Below are positions 1 to 10,400 of a stretch of 64,000 nt of DNA, piece after piece. The notes under the pieces were generated by a model, which was given only the letters and a program-made list of their open reading frames with translations, was not told where the DNA came from and made no database searches. The translations under genes and the position numbers were made by a program. This DNA comes from Planctomycetota bacterium. Its GTDB lineage: Bacteria; Planctomycetota; Phycisphaerae; Phycisphaerales; UBA1924. Position 1 is the first letter of the stretch; each line of letters begins with the position of its first letter. Location: positions 16,194 to 80,193 of the forward strand of contig JAGWZK010000010.1 of assembly GCA_018968885.1 (NCBI GenBank). Direction: 5' to 3'.

Positions 1-894
1 CACTCGCTTTCGCCCAAAGTGCACAACGCTGGCTTTGAACTTCTCAAACAGGATGCGGTGTATGTGCCGCTGCCCATCGCGGCGAGTGATGACCTCGAAG
101 CGTCGTACATCAGCTTCAAAGCCACCATGTGGGATCTGATCCATCATTCCCATCTGAATTTCTGCGGGGCCAGCGTCACGCTACCTCACAAGGAGAATCT
201 GGTGCGGCTCGCTCGCGCAGAGAAATGGAAGCTGGACACGATCAGCGATGTTTCGGGGAGTGCCAACACTCTGGTAGTAGATCGCAGCAACCCCGCGTTT
301 CCTCGATGTTCTGTCTTCAATACGGATGTTCGTGCGGTATCGGAGTTACTCGATCCTCACGGTGTCGCCATGTCGGGCGGAGCTGGACACTCTGGTCGGC
401 CCAAGGCACTTGTGATTGGTGCAGGCGGTGTGGGCCGCGCGATTGCTCATGGCCTGGCTCGTGACAATTGCCACGTCACCATCGCTAACCGCACCATCGA
501 CAAGGCCCAGGCGATCGTCAACTCCATCGCGCTCTCCGGATTCCCCAATCACGCTCGATCCGCGTATCTTGAAACCATCAAAGCCGAAGGATTCCACTTC
601 ATCATTCAGTGCACCAGCGTGGGCATGGTCGGCCCCAATCAGGATCAGACTCCGGTATCGCCCGAGTTCTGGAACAACGCAGGCAACGCGGCAGTTCTGG
701 AGACCATCTACACGCCTCGCGAGACGCCATTCGTCAAAGACGCCCTGGCCGCCGGATGCAGAGTGCACTACGGCCGCGACATGTTCATTCTGCAGGCACT
801 CGCCCAGATGATGCTGTGGGTGCCTGATCCAGACATCCCTTACGCCCCGCCGCCCGAACACCTCGCGGCGATCTACGAACGGCTGACGCGCTGA
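1..894 (+). CDS. aroE: Shikimate dehydrogenase, 5' end outside window
   Basis: Shikimate dehydrogenase reduces 3-dehydroshikimate to shikimate with NADPH in the chorismate pathway. The frame is open to base 1 and its first codons read HSLSPKVHN, the family's shikimate-binding SxS-P-x-HN motif, so only the start of the gene is missing; a GTG at 19 is an internal valine. Counting from base 1, the catalytic Lys is K64 (in TLPHKE), with N89 and D109 as the other substrate ligands. The NADP loop GAGGVGRA is residues 140-147 and is followed by NRT. The visible 297 residues are already about the length of a stand-alone AroE. A longer fused protein with a 3-dehydroquinate dehydratase domain upstream is possible and cannot be judged here. 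Confidence 0.93.
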   Translation, partial: HSLSPKVHNAGFELLKQDAVYVPLPIAASDDLEASYISFKATMWDLIHHSHLNFCGASVTLPHKENLVRLARAEKWKLDTISDVSGSANTLVVDRSNPAFPRCSVFNTDVRAVSELLDPHGVAMSGGAGHSGRPKALVIGAGGVGRAIAHGLARDNCHVTIANRTIDKAQAIVNSIALSGFPNHARSAYLETIKAEGFHFIIQCTSVGMVGPNQDQTPVSPEFWNNAGNAAVLETIYTPRETPFVKDALAAGCRVHYGRDMFILQALAQMMLWVPDPDIPYAPPPEHLAAIYERLTR

Positions 895-912
895 TCGCGG
901 CCTGAGAACATC

Positions 913-950
913 CAAAAAAAGAATGCGGGCCCGCCAAAGCGAGTCCCGCA
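913..950 (-). terminator. Rho-independent terminator downstream of hsp20
   Basis: Read on the minus strand, GCGGG-A-CTCGC pairs with GCGGG-CCCGC (one bulged A, one G-T pair) around a TTTG loop and is followed by ATTCTTTTTTT. The T run lies only on the minus-strand side. It therefore fits the end of a transcript coming from hsp20, about 180 bases beyond that gene's stop codon. Confidence 0.75.
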
Positions 951-1130
951 CCCCGGAAGGAGAGAGCTCTTGGATCCACGTGGGGATTGTGTCATCCCAC
1001 GACGTGGCATAGTTCTTACGCTCGAACCACCTGAGCGGTTCGCGCTGCTCTCTCCAATCTCCTCTCTCCGTACCTGAAGTTCGGGCAGGATTTTTCCCTA
1101 CCCGTCTGACCTTTCTCACGTGTCTGACTC
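951..1130 (-). other. Untranslated stretch between hsp20 and its terminator
   Basis: No convincing gene is seen. The open frame that crosses here on the minus strand runs on through the terminator and the aroE gene, so it is taken as a shadow. The stretch may be a long 3' untranslated region or hold a small RNA that ends at the terminator; the sequence alone does not decide. Confidence 0.4.
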
Positions 1131-1592
1131 TCAGCGAATCTCGACCCTGCGCCCCTTCTCAGGCGTGATCTTGGTCAAGCGCAGCGTCAGCACGCCATCA
1201 CGCAACTCAGCATCGACACTCTCAGGATCCAAGGTCTCGGGCAGAGCCAGAGATCGCGTCACCGTGCCGCTGTAGCGCTCGCGGCGGATCATTGTCTCAT
1301 CGCTTGAGTCGGTGTTCGATTCACGCGTCGCCGTGATGGTCAACACGCGATCCTCCACCTCGACTTGCACATGCTCACGGGAAAAGCCCGGAAGCGATGC
1401 CCGCAGAATGGTGTGAGTCGCGGTTTCAGAAATGTCCAGAGGCAGTGCTTCGCCACTGCGGGCGCGAGGCGCAGCAAAGCTGGTTCCGAAGAACGGCGCA
1501 AAGAAAGGATCTGAAAGCAGCGACTGTGCGACCACCGAAGGAACCGGTGCCGTGCGGGTGCTGACCAGACCGTTGCGAGTATTGCAATTCAT
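1131..1592 (-). CDS. Hsp20 / alpha-crystallin small heat-shock protein
   Basis: Small heat-shock chaperone of 153 residues that would hold unfolding proteins in the cytoplasm. The alpha-crystallin domain spans roughly residues 48-145, with the family's LPGFSREHVQVEV strand and the closing A-x-x-x-GVLTL motif (AELRDGVLTLRL). The N-terminus is Phe/Pro rich (DPFFAPFFG), as usual in this family. The start chosen is the ATG at 1592, preceded by GGAGG at a 7-base spacing; an in-frame start 25 codons upstream gives a tail unlike the family and lacks such a site. The gene appears monocistronic, with a terminator about 180 bases downstream. No CIRCE or clear heat-shock promoter was recognised upstream. 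Confidence 0.93.
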   Translation of the reverse strand: MNCNTRNGLVSTRTAPVPSVVAQSLLSDPFFAPFFGTSFAAPRARSGEALPLDISETATHTILRASLPGFSREHVQVEVEDRVLTITATRESNTDSSDETMIRRERYSGTVTRSLALPETLDPESVDAELRDGVLTLRLTKITPEKGRRVEIR

Positions 1593-1881
1593 GTCCAAAC
1601 CTCCAGAATATTGGTTCAATTTGCCGGAGTGGTCCACACCACCCGGATAGCTCAGGTATTGCAACACCCGTGCCAGACCAGATCCAGCCCATCAGGAACG
1701 TCCACTCTCATTTATCAAGGTGCCAACACACTTGGAATGCCACGGTTTCGTGCCGGAGTGACACCTGACTGACAGAGTGGCAGCGAAGCCCGGTCGATCA
1801 CCTTTGCAAGTAGCTTCCTGCCGTTCCCAATCACTTTCCAGTCGAACCGCAACCCTGATTTCCCCGTATCCTCTGAAACTC

Positions 1882-2616
1882 GTGACGACCACCCCGGATA
1901 GTGCAGCCATTACACCGACCGACCCGGCTTCGTTTGGTTCAAGTCCAGATGGCCAAGGTCCTGAAACTGCATCGACCGCTGCCACTTCCGAAATCTCTTC
2001 GGATACCCCACCGCCTCTGCCGGGTGGCAAGCACGTGCACACCACGGATGAATGCCGCTGCATCACCTGCGGCTATTCGCTGCGAGGGCTAGCCGCCACC
2101 GGGTCGTGCCCCGAGTGTCGCACGCTCTACGAGCCACTTCCTCCCCGCATCCCCGCTGGCTACGTCTGCTATCGCTGCTCCTATTCCCTCGCCGACATGC
2201 CCACCGACGGGGCCTGCCCGGAGTGCGGCACCAACTACTCCTTTGCCCACGCCTTTCGAGGCCTTCCCTATCCGGGTCAGTTCTCACTGGTCATGCGGCT
2301 AGGATGGCCAGCCCTCATCGCAGCACCCATGATCTTCTTTGTGATGCTGAGCGCCTGGTCTCCACGCGGCTCACTTGAATCTCTGGCTTGCCCGATCGCG
2401 CTGCTGTTCATCGCCAACCTGCTGAATTTCCCCATTTCCACCAGCCACGCGCTGAGAAACTATGTTCCCCCCTCCAAACGCAAAGGATACTTTGCCGCGT
2501 TTCGTTCCCTGGGTGGGTGGGTGCTGACGGCATGGATTCTCTCCGGGGTATTTCTTCTTGGTCCGGTCCTTGCCATCGGACTGGCGATTCACTTCGCCAT
2601 CTTCAGCAAACTCTGA
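1882..2616 (+). CDS. Double zinc-ribbon membrane protein, function unknown
   Basis: Protein of about 244 residues with two consecutive zinc-ribbon-like units: CxxCGYSLRGL with CPEC, then CxxCSYSLADM with CPEC. They are followed by about three hydrophobic segments (around LIAAPMIFFVML, LLFIANLLNF and WILSGVFLLGP). This arrangement of short cysteine knuckles before membrane helices recurs in planctomycete hypothetical proteins; the function is not known. The start is uncertain. GTG at 1882 is preferred because the frame upstream to another GTG at 1777 is of random composition, but neither has a strong ribosome site. The next gene begins 55 bases downstream on the same strand. Confidence 0.65.
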   Translation: MTTTPDSAAITPTDPASFGSSPDGQGPETASTAATSEISSDTPPPLPGGKHVHTTDECRCITCGYSLRGLAATGSCPECRTLYEPLPPRIPAGYVCYRCSYSLADMPTDGACPECGTNYSFAHAFRGLPYPGQFSLVMRLGWPALIAAPMIFFVMLSAWSPRGSLESLACPIALLFIANLLNFPISTSHALRNYVPPSKRKGYFAAFRSLGGWVLTAWILSGVFLLGPVLAIGLAIHFAIFSKL

Positions 2617-2671
2617 CCATTCATGGACGGTTTTGCGTACAGTGCCCCCGGAAAGCAGATGGGAGGCGCGT

Positions 2672-3862
2672 TTGGCACACATCGGATCTCAACGGCCGGG
2701 AACTCTTCGCATGGGCATGGTCGGTGGCGGACGCGATGCCTTCATCGGCGCCGTGCACCGCCTCGCGGCGTGCATGGATGGGCATGTCGCCGTTGTTGCT
2801 GGGGCACTGGCCTCCACACCCGAAAAGTCTCTGGCTTCGGGGCGCGATTTGGGTCTGGACCCCTCGCGTGTCTATCCGGATTGGCAGACCATGCTGGCTG
2901 CGGAATGTAAGCTGCCGCGCGAGCAGCGCATCGACTTTGTCAGCATCGTTACGCCCAACTTCATGCACTTTCCCATTGCCAAGGCCTTCGCCGAGGCGGG
3001 GATTCATGTCGTCTGCGACAAGCCCATGGTGCTGACCTCGGCTCAGGCCAAAGAACTCTGCGCGATCACAGCGGCCCAAAAGGTCGTCTTTGGCGTCACA
3101 TACAACTACTCGGGATACCCGATGGTCAAGCAAGCGCGCGATCTGGTGCGCAGTGGCGAACTCGGCGACATCCGCCGCGTGGTGGTGGAATACCACCAGG
3201 GGTGGCTGGCCACACCGCTGGAGAGCAGCGGCCAGAAGCAGGCAGGTTGGCGCACCGACCCAGCGCGTTCGGGCGCAGGCGCCATCGGTGACATCGGCAG
3301 CCACGCCGAGCAACTGGCGTCTTACATCACCGGGTTAGAACTGGATTCGATCTGCGCCGACCTGAGCACATTCCTCCCGGGTCGGCGTGTCGATGATGAC
3401 GCCGCCGTCATGATGCGCTTTGCCCCTCGCAACGGCGTCGCCGCCAGAGGCATGCTCATCGCCAGCCAGATTCAGGCCGGCTGCGAAAACGACCTCACCA
3501 TCCGCATCGGTGGCAGCAAGGGCACACTCACCTGGAGTCAGGAAGACCCTAACTTCCTGGTGCTGCGCAGCGATGGCCAGCCAGAGCGCATCTTCCGTCG
3601 CGGCAATCCGTATTTAGGCAACCTCGCCAAGGCCAGTGCTCGCGTCCCCAGTGGCCACCCCGAAGGATTTATCGAGGCCTTTGCCAACGTTTACAACAGC
3701 ATCGCTGCGGCAATCCGAGCCGGCGCGGGTGGACCACAAGCGGCCACTGAGTTTGACTTTCCGGGTGTCATCGATGGTGCGCGGGGTGTGCACTTCATCG
3801 AGCGAGCCATCGCCAGCAGCCAGTCGCAGAACAAGTGGACTGAAGCACGCTTTACGGCCTGA
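2672..3862 (+). CDS. Gfo/Idh/MocA-family oxidoreductase
   Basis: NAD(P)-dependent sugar or cyclitol oxidoreductase of 396 residues; the substrate cannot be read from sequence. The N-terminal Rossmann motif is [17 protein letters not shown], and the conserved E/D-K-P of the family appears as VVCDKPM, carrying the catalytic lysine. The C-terminal alpha/beta domain contains [11 protein letters not shown], with the family's conserved histidine. The TTG at 2672 is chosen because GGGAGG lies 5 bases upstream. A longer frame from 2558 would overlap the preceding gene, and an ATG at 2711 would cut into the beta strand before the nucleotide motif. It ends 6 bases from a convergent gene. Confidence 0.88.
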   Translation: MAHIGSQRPGTLRMGMVGGGRDAFIGAVHRLAACMDGHVAVVAGALASTPEKSLASGRDLGLDPSRVYPDWQTMLAAECKLPREQRIDFVSIVTPNFMHFPIAKAFAEAGIHVVCDKPMVLTSAQAKELCAITAAQKVVFGVTYNYSGYPMVKQARDLVRSGELGDIRRVVVEYHQGWLATPLESSGQKQAGWRTDPARSGAGAIGDIGSHAEQLASYITGLELDSICADLSTFLPGRRVDDDAAVMMRFAPRNGVAARGMLIASQIQAGCENDLTIRIGGSKGTLTWSQEDPNFLVLRSDGQPERIFRRGNPYLGNLAKASARVPSGHPEGFIEAFANVYNSIAAAIRAGAGGPQAATEFDFPGVIDGARGVHFIERAIASSQSQNKWTEARFTA

Positions 3863-3868
3863 GCGGAG

Positions 3869-4519
3869 TCACGCCGTCGGCAGCGAAAGATCGATCCCGG
3901 CATCCATCAAAATCGGCAGCCAGCGGCGGATCTGAATCAACTTCAATCGCGATGCCGCATCAAGCGCGGTATCTGGTGGAAGTCGATCAGACATGACTCG
4001 CGCCACCAGCGTGTCATCCCACCACCACGCCAATCGCACCGGCGCATCGACATCCAGAGCGAGATCGGCCACCTGCTCATCAGCAAGATCAACGAGCTCA
4101 GCTCGAATCGGGATCGGGTCCGGATCAGCACTGGCGAGTTGCACCAGTCGGGCCGCAAGTCCGGCGCGGTGCACCAGACGTGCCGCTTCATCCAGATCGA
4201 CCACACCCACTCCACCCGCGTGCACCGGCCAACTGATCTTGCCGACGCGCTGCTCGCGAGCCACCTCGGCAGCGCGAACCAGCAACTGATTCTGGCTCTC
4301 ATCCGCTCTTTGCGTCAGCACCACACGAAGTCCAAAGGCCTCGGCGATATCGATGGCGGCGGATCGGCGCAGTGGTGCGGCGGCGCCCACTCCCGGTGCA
4401 ATCGCGGCCAAACCCTGCCCCCCGGCAGAGCCGAGCAGTTCATCGCGCACGATCGCAGCACCAATGACACTGGAAAGATCGCCATCGAGCAAAGTCAGAA
4501 TGTTGGAGCCGTCGGCCAC
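3869..4519 (-). CDS. Hypothetical protein, possible degenerate ATP-pyrophosphatase fold
   Basis: 216 residues, not recognised with confidence. The N-terminus ILTLLDGDLSSVIG looks like a worn PP-loop (SGGxDSS) strand-loop-helix, and LLVRAAEVAREQRVGKISWPVHAGG further on resembles the second half of ExsB/QueC-type ATP pyrophosphatases. The phosphate-binding SGG is absent, so adenylating activity is doubtful. The middle and C-terminus are rich in Ala, Asp and Leu. It lies just upstream of the UDP-xylose synthase gene on the same strand (71-base gap) and converges with the oxidoreductase. It could equally be an unrelated lineage-specific protein. Confidence 0.6.
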   Translation of the reverse strand: MADGSNILTLLDGDLSSVIGAAIVRDELLGSAGGQGLAAIAPGVGAAAPLRRSAAIDIAEAFGLRVVLTQRADESQNQLLVRAAEVAREQRVGKISWPVHAGGVGVVDLDEAARLVHRAGLAARLVQLASADPDPIPIRAELVDLADEQVADLALDVDAPVRLAWWWDDTLVARVMSDRLPPDTALDAASRLKLIQIRRWLPILMDAGIDLSLPTA

Positions 4520-4590
4520 GTCGGCATGATAACGCGCTGGGCCGATGGGTGCGGCCGGTCGCCGTCACCGACACATCCATGGTTTGGTGC

Positions 4591-5562
4591 TCAATAGTTG
4601 GGAGTCGGCGCCCTGAAATCAGAGAAATTGATGGAACGGAAGTAGTCGATGGTTTTGACCAGACCATCGCGGAGCTGAGTCTTGGGTTCCCAACCCAGTT
4701 TCTGCCGCGCCAGCGTGATGTCGGGCTGACGCTGCAGCGGGTCATCCTGCGGCAGGGGCTTGTGGATGATTTTGCCTTTGTTGCCCGTCAGTTCCATGAT
4801 CAACTGAGCCAACTGCATGATGGTGAACTCGTTGGGATTGCCGATGTTAACCGGGCCAACAAACTCGTCGGGACCATTCATCATGCGGATCATCGCCTCC
4901 ACCAGATCGTCGCGATAGCAGAAACTGCGGGTCTGGGCCCCGTCACCAAACATGCTGATGTCCTGACCCAAAAGGGCCTGACGAATGAAGTTTGACACCA
5001 CGCGACCATCAAAGGGGTGCATGCGGGGGCCATACGTATTGAAGATGCGCACCACGCGGATATTCACGCGATTGGAGCGGTAATAGTCAAAGAAAAGCGT
5101 CTCGGCTGCGCGCTTTCCCTCGTCATAGCACGCGCGAGGGCCGATCGGATTCACATTGCCGCGATACGACTCTGGCTGCGGATGCACCGTCGGATCGCCG
5201 TACACCTCGCTGGTGCTGGCCTGCAAGACCTTGGCGCGGCAGCGCTTGGCCATGCCCAGCACGTTGATCGCCCCCATGACGGAAGTCTTCATCGTCTTAA
5301 TGGGGTTGTACTGATAGTGACCAGGTGCCGCAGGGCAGGCAAGGTTGTAAATCTCATCCACTTCCAGATGAATCGGATGCGTGACATCGTGGCGGATCAA
5401 CTCAAAGTTGGGCTTGCCAAGCAAGTGTGCGACGTTGGACTTCTGGCTGGTGAAAAAGTTATCCAGGCAGATCACATCGTGCCCGGACTCGACCAATCGC
5501 TCGCACAAGTGCGAACCAAGAAAGCCAGCTCCGCCAGTCACCAGAATCCGCTTGATCGCCAC
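4591..5562 (-). CDS. UDP-glucuronate decarboxylase (UDP-xylose synthase)
   Basis: Converts UDP-glucuronate to UDP-xylose, supplying xylose for surface glycans. It is an extended short-chain dehydrogenase of 323 residues: NAD motif [11 protein letters not shown] at the N-terminus, the UXS signature [23 protein letters not shown] carrying the catalytic Thr/Ser and Glu, and the catalytic YDEGK (YxxxK), followed by [10 protein letters not shown]. This set separates UXS from other epimerases with good confidence. The GTG start at 5562 has GAGG 7 bases upstream. The heptose epimerase gene ends 31 bases upstream on the same strand, suggesting shared expression for envelope sugars. Confidence 0.94.
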   Translation of the reverse strand: MAIKRILVTGGAGFLGSHLCERLVESGHDVICLDNFFTSQKSNVAHLLGKPNFELIRHDVTHPIHLEVDEIYNLACPAAPGHYQYNPIKTMKTSVMGAINVLGMAKRCRAKVLQASTSEVYGDPTVHPQPESYRGNVNPIGPRACYDEGKRAAETLFFDYYRSNRVNIRVVRIFNTYGPRMHPFDGRVVSNFIRQALLGQDISMFGDGAQTRSFCYRDDLVEAMIRMMNGPDEFVGPVNIGNPNEFTIMQLAQLIMELTGNKGKIIHKPLPQDDPLQRQPDITLARQKLGWEPKTQLRDGLVKTIDYFRSINFSDFRAPTPNY

Positions 5563-5593
5563 GGTTATTCCTCTCGCTGAGTGCAGTTTGGGG

Positions 5594-6622
5594 TCAGAGT
5601 GTCGGGTCTTGGCTTAACATGGCAGCGTATCGCGCCACGGCCTCGCGGGGCTTCCACACCGGTCGCCATCCCAGCCCGGATGTCGTCGCCGAAAGATCGG
5701 CACAAGTGAAATCCTGATAAAAGGCCCGGATGTGTTCGGGCATGTCGAAGTACTCAACCTTGAATTCGGCGAATTGAGGAACCGAGGCGATCGCCTCGGC
5801 AATCTCGCGGAAGCTCGTCGCCACGCCAGAGCCGACGTTGTAGACGCCACTGATCGGGTTGGGCAGGTGGCCTCCGGGGTTGGCCAGTCCCGCCGCGGCG
5901 AGGGTGCAATTCACCACATCGTCGACATACACCTGATCGCGGGCCTGAGACCCATCCTTAAAGAGGCGCGACGGTTGGCCTGAGGTGAACTGCCTGACCA
6001 ATTGGCGAGCCATGGAGGCCATCTTTCCTTTTGCCGCCTCGCCGGGGCCAAAGACGTTGAAGTAGCGCAGCCCCACCACCGACGAGCGGGCGCTGCCCCC
6101 AGCGCGTGCGATGGCTCGCGAGGCGACCGATTCCATCAGCCATTTGCTGAAGCCGTAGATGTTGTTGGGCCTGCCCGCCGCAGAGATTGGGAACGCAACC
6201 CGCGCCGCCGTCTGGGGGGGTGTGCCATAGGTCGCGGCACTGGAGCAATACGCCAAAGTCACACCATGCTTCAGACACGCATCGACGAGAGGGCGGAATC
6301 CTTCAGTGTTGATCGCCAGCATGCGTTGCTGGTCCATCACGGTGGTATCGGTGATGGCTGCAAGGTGAAAGACCGCCCGAGTGGGCTTTGAAAGGAGGTC
6401 ATTCCAATCGACACTGGTGTAACAGCGGCCGATGCATTCACCATGAAAGGGAGCCACGTTGGCACGATCGCACGCAGAGACGACGTTGGAAAAATGGCTG
6501 CTGGAAAAGTCATCGATGATGACGATTTCGGCGCCGGGGCGCGAGCCAAGCAACGCCGCCACCAGATTGGATCCGACAAATCCACTGCCACCCGTGATGA
6601 TGAAGCGTTCGCGTACAGTCAT
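5594..6622 (-). CDS. hldD: ADP-L-glycero-D-manno-heptose 6-epimerase
   Basis: Epimerises ADP-D-glycero- to ADP-L-glycero-manno-heptose for the inner core of lipopolysaccharide. 342 residues. It has the Rossmann motif [10 protein letters not shown], an HLAAITDTT segment typical of HldD, catalytic YGFSK (YxxxK), and the HldD-specific runs [18 protein letters not shown] and [14 protein letters not shown]. The ATG at 6622 has GGTGAGGAG just upstream and begins 7 bases after the LysM gene stop; an ATG six codons earlier would overlap that gene. Presence of hldD implies a heptose-containing, Gram-negative type outer envelope. Confidence 0.92.
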   Translation of the reverse strand: MTVRERFIITGGSGFVGSNLVAALLGSRPGAEIVIIDDFSSSHFSNVVSACDRANVAPFHGECIGRCYTSVDWNDLLSKPTRAVFHLAAITDTTVMDQQRMLAINTEGFRPLVDACLKHGVTLAYCSSAATYGTPPQTAARVAFPISAAGRPNNIYGFSKWLMESVASRAIARAGGSARSSVVGLRYFNVFGPGEAAKGKMASMARQLVRQFTSGQPSRLFKDGSQARDQVYVDDVVNCTLAAAGLANPGGHLPNPISGVYNVGSGVATSFREIAEAIASVPQFAEFKVEYFDMPEHIRAFYQDFTCADLSATTSGLGWRPVWKPREAVARYAAMLSQDPTL

Positions 6623-6629
6623 GCGCTCC

Positions 6630-7298
6630 TCACCGCCCATCCTGCTGGGTGTCGTTCACCTGCGGAATGGTCAATACCTGGCCGATCTTCAAAGCATCTT
6701 TGGAAGCCATGGTCGAGCGGTTGGCCTGATAAATCGCGTCGGCGTACTTGGGTGAACCGAGCATTCGTTGCGCGATCAAAGACAACGAATCACCCCTTTG
6801 TACCGTGTATGTGCGAGTTACCGAAGTTGGCTGACCTGCCCCTGCTGCATCCGGACTCTCCTTCACCGGCTCTGGCACAGCAACGGGAATGCCCTGAATG
6901 TTGTTGGGGTCTTTGGGCACAAGGATCACGCGGCCGGCGCGAAGACGCCGCGGATCCATCAGCGGGTTTGACCTGGCGATGACACTGCCATCGACGCCGG
7001 AACCAAAGAATCGCTCGGCGATGGTCTGGAAGGAATCACCCGGTTGCACCGTGTACTGATGAAAGCCGGGTGGAATCACACCAGCATTCGGAGAGACCGG
7101 GGGCGGACCATCGGCCTCGGCACCCTGATCAGGTGCCGCGAGTAGTGTCGGATTTTCGGTTAATCCGCCATTTTCGTCGGAAGGAGCCGCAGCGAAACTG
7201 ATGCGGGGAGCCCGGGGTGTCCACATCCAATAGGTGCCGATCCACACTACCGCCAGCAACAGCAATCCACCCAGAATGCGTGCTGAGGCGTGATTCAC
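6630..7298 (-). CDS. LysM-repeat membrane-anchored protein
   Basis: 222 residues, probably anchored by one N-terminal membrane helix (GGLLLLAVVWIGTYWMW) and exposed outside the membrane. It has a proline/alanine linker and two LysM peptidoglycan-binding domains: YTVQPGDSFQTIAERFFGS with IARSNPLMDPRRLRAG, and YTVQRGDSLSLIAQRMLGS with IYQANRS. LysM domains bind N-acetylglucosamine in peptidoglycan. The start is a GTG at 7298 with GGAGG 5 bases upstream. It is co-oriented with and only 7 bases from hldD, so the two are probably co-transcribed. No catalytic domain is attached; it is likely a wall-binding scaffold. Confidence 0.88.
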   Translation of the reverse strand: MNHASARILGGLLLLAVVWIGTYWMWTPRAPRISFAAAPSDENGGLTENPTLLAAPDQGAEADGPPPVSPNAGVIPPGFHQYTVQPGDSFQTIAERFFGSGVDGSVIARSNPLMDPRRLRAGRVILVPKDPNNIQGIPVAVPEPVKESPDAAGAGQPTSVTRTYTVQRGDSLSLIAQRMLGSPKYADAIYQANRSTMASKDALKIGQVLTIPQVNDTQQDGR

Positions 7299-7358
7299 GC
7301 GAACCTCCTATCCAAACCTGATGGCTCAAAATGAATCATCGGCCTAAACCTCCCTTGT

Positions 7359-7412
7359 CCCATCAGTCCTGAGCCCATCAGTCCTGAGCCCATCAGTCCC
7401 GGGTCCATCAGT
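7359..7412. repeat. 15-bp tandem repeat over the secDF stop codon
   Basis: Three 15-base units (CCCATCAGTCCTGAG twice, then CCCATCAGTCCCGGG) and a partial fourth. The last copy runs into the secDF stop codon at 7408-7410. The repeat is intergenic apart from that overlap and may vary in copy number. Confidence 0.8.
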
Positions 7413-10400
7413 TTGTGGGAGCCACCACGCCGCGAGGCGTCGCCTCAGTCTCATTGCCTTTGCGTGACCAGACCATGGGCGCGGCAACCGCAATCGACGA
7501 GTAGGTGCCGATGCCGATGCCAACCACAAGGGCGAATGCGAACGGACGGACACCCTCTCCGCCGAAGCAGTAGAGAATAAGGGACGTACACACGGTCGAG
7601 CCGGAAGTGATGATGGTGCGGCTGATGGTCTGATTGACCGCCAGATTGATCATCTCTGCCGTGGCATACTGCAATTTGCCCTTAGTCTCGCGAATGCGGT
7701 CCATGATGATGATGGTGTCGTTCAGGGAGTATCCTGCAACGGTGAGCATCGCTGCGACCATGTTGAGATCAATCTTGAAGGGCAGAATGCCCAGCGTGTG
7801 AGCCACACCCTGCAATGAAGGTGACTCCCAAAGAATCTCACACAGAGCGATTGCACCCAGCACAGTGAGCACGTCGTGCAGAGTCGCGACAATTGCCGCC
7901 AACGAATACCTGGCACCCTTGAATCGAACCCAGATGTAGATTGCGATCAACACGAACGAAAGGAGCACGGCAGCCACTGCCTGGGCCTTAAAGGTGTTGG
8001 CGATCGCCGGGCTGAAATTCTGCACACTCGCGGAGGTAGAGGAAACCGTGAGTGCATCCCGAACCAGATTCCATTCGCGCCGGGCGACGGTGTCCGACCA
8101 GCGATCCTCATCGGCCATGAAACTGAAGTTCTCATCGCGCACCACAAGCGCAAAGCCGGATACTGCGGTTTCATCTCCGGCAAGCACGAAGTACTCGGAT
8201 GTGCGGCTGAGCGTGTCGGAGTATTCCGGTTCACCACGCTTCTTTTCGATGCGAGCGCGAATCGATTCCAAAGAAACCGGGGGTTCGATCCCATCGACGA
8301 CAAGGGCCACGCCCCCTTCAAACCGCTTGACATCACTGCGAATGGCCGGACGCTCGATCACATCACCCAGCGTCGCCCGATCGACGCGATACACCGGCGC
8401 CTTGCGCCAATCCGTCGCCTCCATGGAGGCAAAGCGCAGTTCGCGGTCTTCGCTGATCAGACCCACAAGCCCCTGACCAACCACGTCGCGCACCGTGGCT
8501 TCGTCCGTCGCCGTGGTCTTGATCATGAACCAGTGCGAACGAACACCCGTTTCATCGGGATTAATCGGGGTGACATCCAGAGTTTGCAACGGCAATCGCG
8601 AAGGGTCATCCGCAGCCAGCGATTCGGCGGCCTTGCGCAATCGGGATTCAACCTCAGCACGTTCCATGGTGATGGGTTTGCCGGTCTTGGGGTCGGTGGC
8701 AAACTGCACATCCACCTGAGTACCGCCCAAGAACTCGATGTGCAGCATTTTGTCGCCACGCAGGAACACGGCATACAGGCCCATGAGCACATAGATCGTG
8801 GAGATCGTGAAAAATATGTGCCGATAACGCATCCAGTTGATGTTGGGGGTCAACGCCTTCTGCAAGCCGGGAACCGCCATCGGCAACATGCTGGTCTTGC
8901 GCCACCCCAATTGCACGATGAGCACATCAAAGATCAATCGGGTGATTACCAAAGCTGCAAACAGCGTGGCGATGACGCCGATGCCCATAGTGATGGCAAA
9001 GCCTTTGATTTCCTGCGTGCCGACATACGCCAGCACCACGCACACAATCAGGTTGGTGACGTTGCCGTCGACAATGGATGACAGGGCCTTGGAGAAGCCG
9101 AGTCGCACTGCAGTCTTCAGATCTGCGCCGCGGTTCATTTCCTCGCGCATGCGCTCGTAGATGAGCACGTTAGCATCCACCGCCATGCCGAAGGTGAGAA
9201 TCACGCCGGCAATGCCCGGCATCGTGAACGCGGCTTTGGCCAGAGCCATCATGCCCACGATGATCAGGGCGTTGCAGAAGAGGGCGATCACGGCGATGAA
9301 GCCGCAACCAAAGTAGTAGACGACCATAAATCCGCTGACAACCACCAGCGCGACCACACCGGCTTTCAGACCATTCTGCAGGTTGTCAGCACCCAATGCC
9401 GGACCAATCGATTGAATCGACAGCGGCTTGGGAGAGAGCTTGGCCTGCAACGAGCCGGCATTCAGCACGCGGATCACGTAATCGCGTTCTTCCTTCTGAT
9501 CCACACCCGTGATCTGACCCGATCTGGAGATCGCCGATTGCAACCGCGGCGCTGTGTACACCTGATCATCCAGCAGGATCGCCATTTTGTTATTTGTCTT
9601 GGCTGGCTCGCGCGTCAGGTTCCCCAGCAGCGTGCCACCCAAAGGGTCCATCTGAAAAGCAATCGAGGGCTTGCCGAGTTCGTCGGCACTCTCCTGAGCA
9701 CCTTTGACGCGCCAATCGCCTTCGTCCGCCGTCAAACGCTTGCCCCGCACATCCCAACACAGGAGGTAATACTCCCCTTCTTTGGACATGTCACCGACGT
9801 AGCCGCGCGAGGCAAAGAACGCCGCCGGGTCGGCCTGCAAGAACGCCAATTCCGCTGTGCTGGTGTACCAGTTCTCGATCTGATTGACCTTGTACCAGCG
9901 TGCATCTGTCGATCGCACATTCTGGGCACCGCGCGTCCGCAGTTCCGTGCGCAGGCGATCCTCATCTGTGGTGAAATTGCTGCCACCACTCGCTGCCGGA
10001 TCAACCGTGATACGGAAGGAGATCACGCCCGCGCCCTTGAGCAGGCGAATCAGATCCTGGGGATCATCAAGTGTGGTACGTTCCTTCAGATACGCATCCT
10101 GAGCCGCGATAATCCGCTCGATTTGCGGCACCGCCTCAGGGTGGGCCGCCTTCAGCACCTTGATACCACGCTCACGCGGGCTTTCCACCACGATGCGCTT
10201 CTGGGCCGGGTCTTTGGCAGCCGGATCCTCCAGAGTGCGTGTGCGATTGGAAAGGTTCAGGATGCGTTGAACTTCTTCACCTGAGACAACGCCCTTGAAA
10301 AACTCCGTTCGAGCGGCGTCAAAGCGGCCAATCGCTTCGCCTGCTGCGACAACCAAAGCGTCATACTCAGGACCACTCTTGTTGGCGGCGCGAGCTGCGC

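Noticed and set aside
346..1119. 257-codon open frame on the minus strand
   Set aside because: It is antisense to aroE and runs through a strong terminator; its composition is Arg-rich, as expected of a shadow.
1593..1881. CIRCE or heat-shock promoter before hsp20
   Set aside because: No TTAGCACTC-N9-GAGTGCTAA element or convincing heat-shock hexamers were found.
7876..10284. Two long plus-strand frames (7876-9081 and 9412-10284)
   Set aside because: Both are antisense to secDF, which has clear conserved motifs throughout; they are rich in His, Arg and Gln and show no motif.
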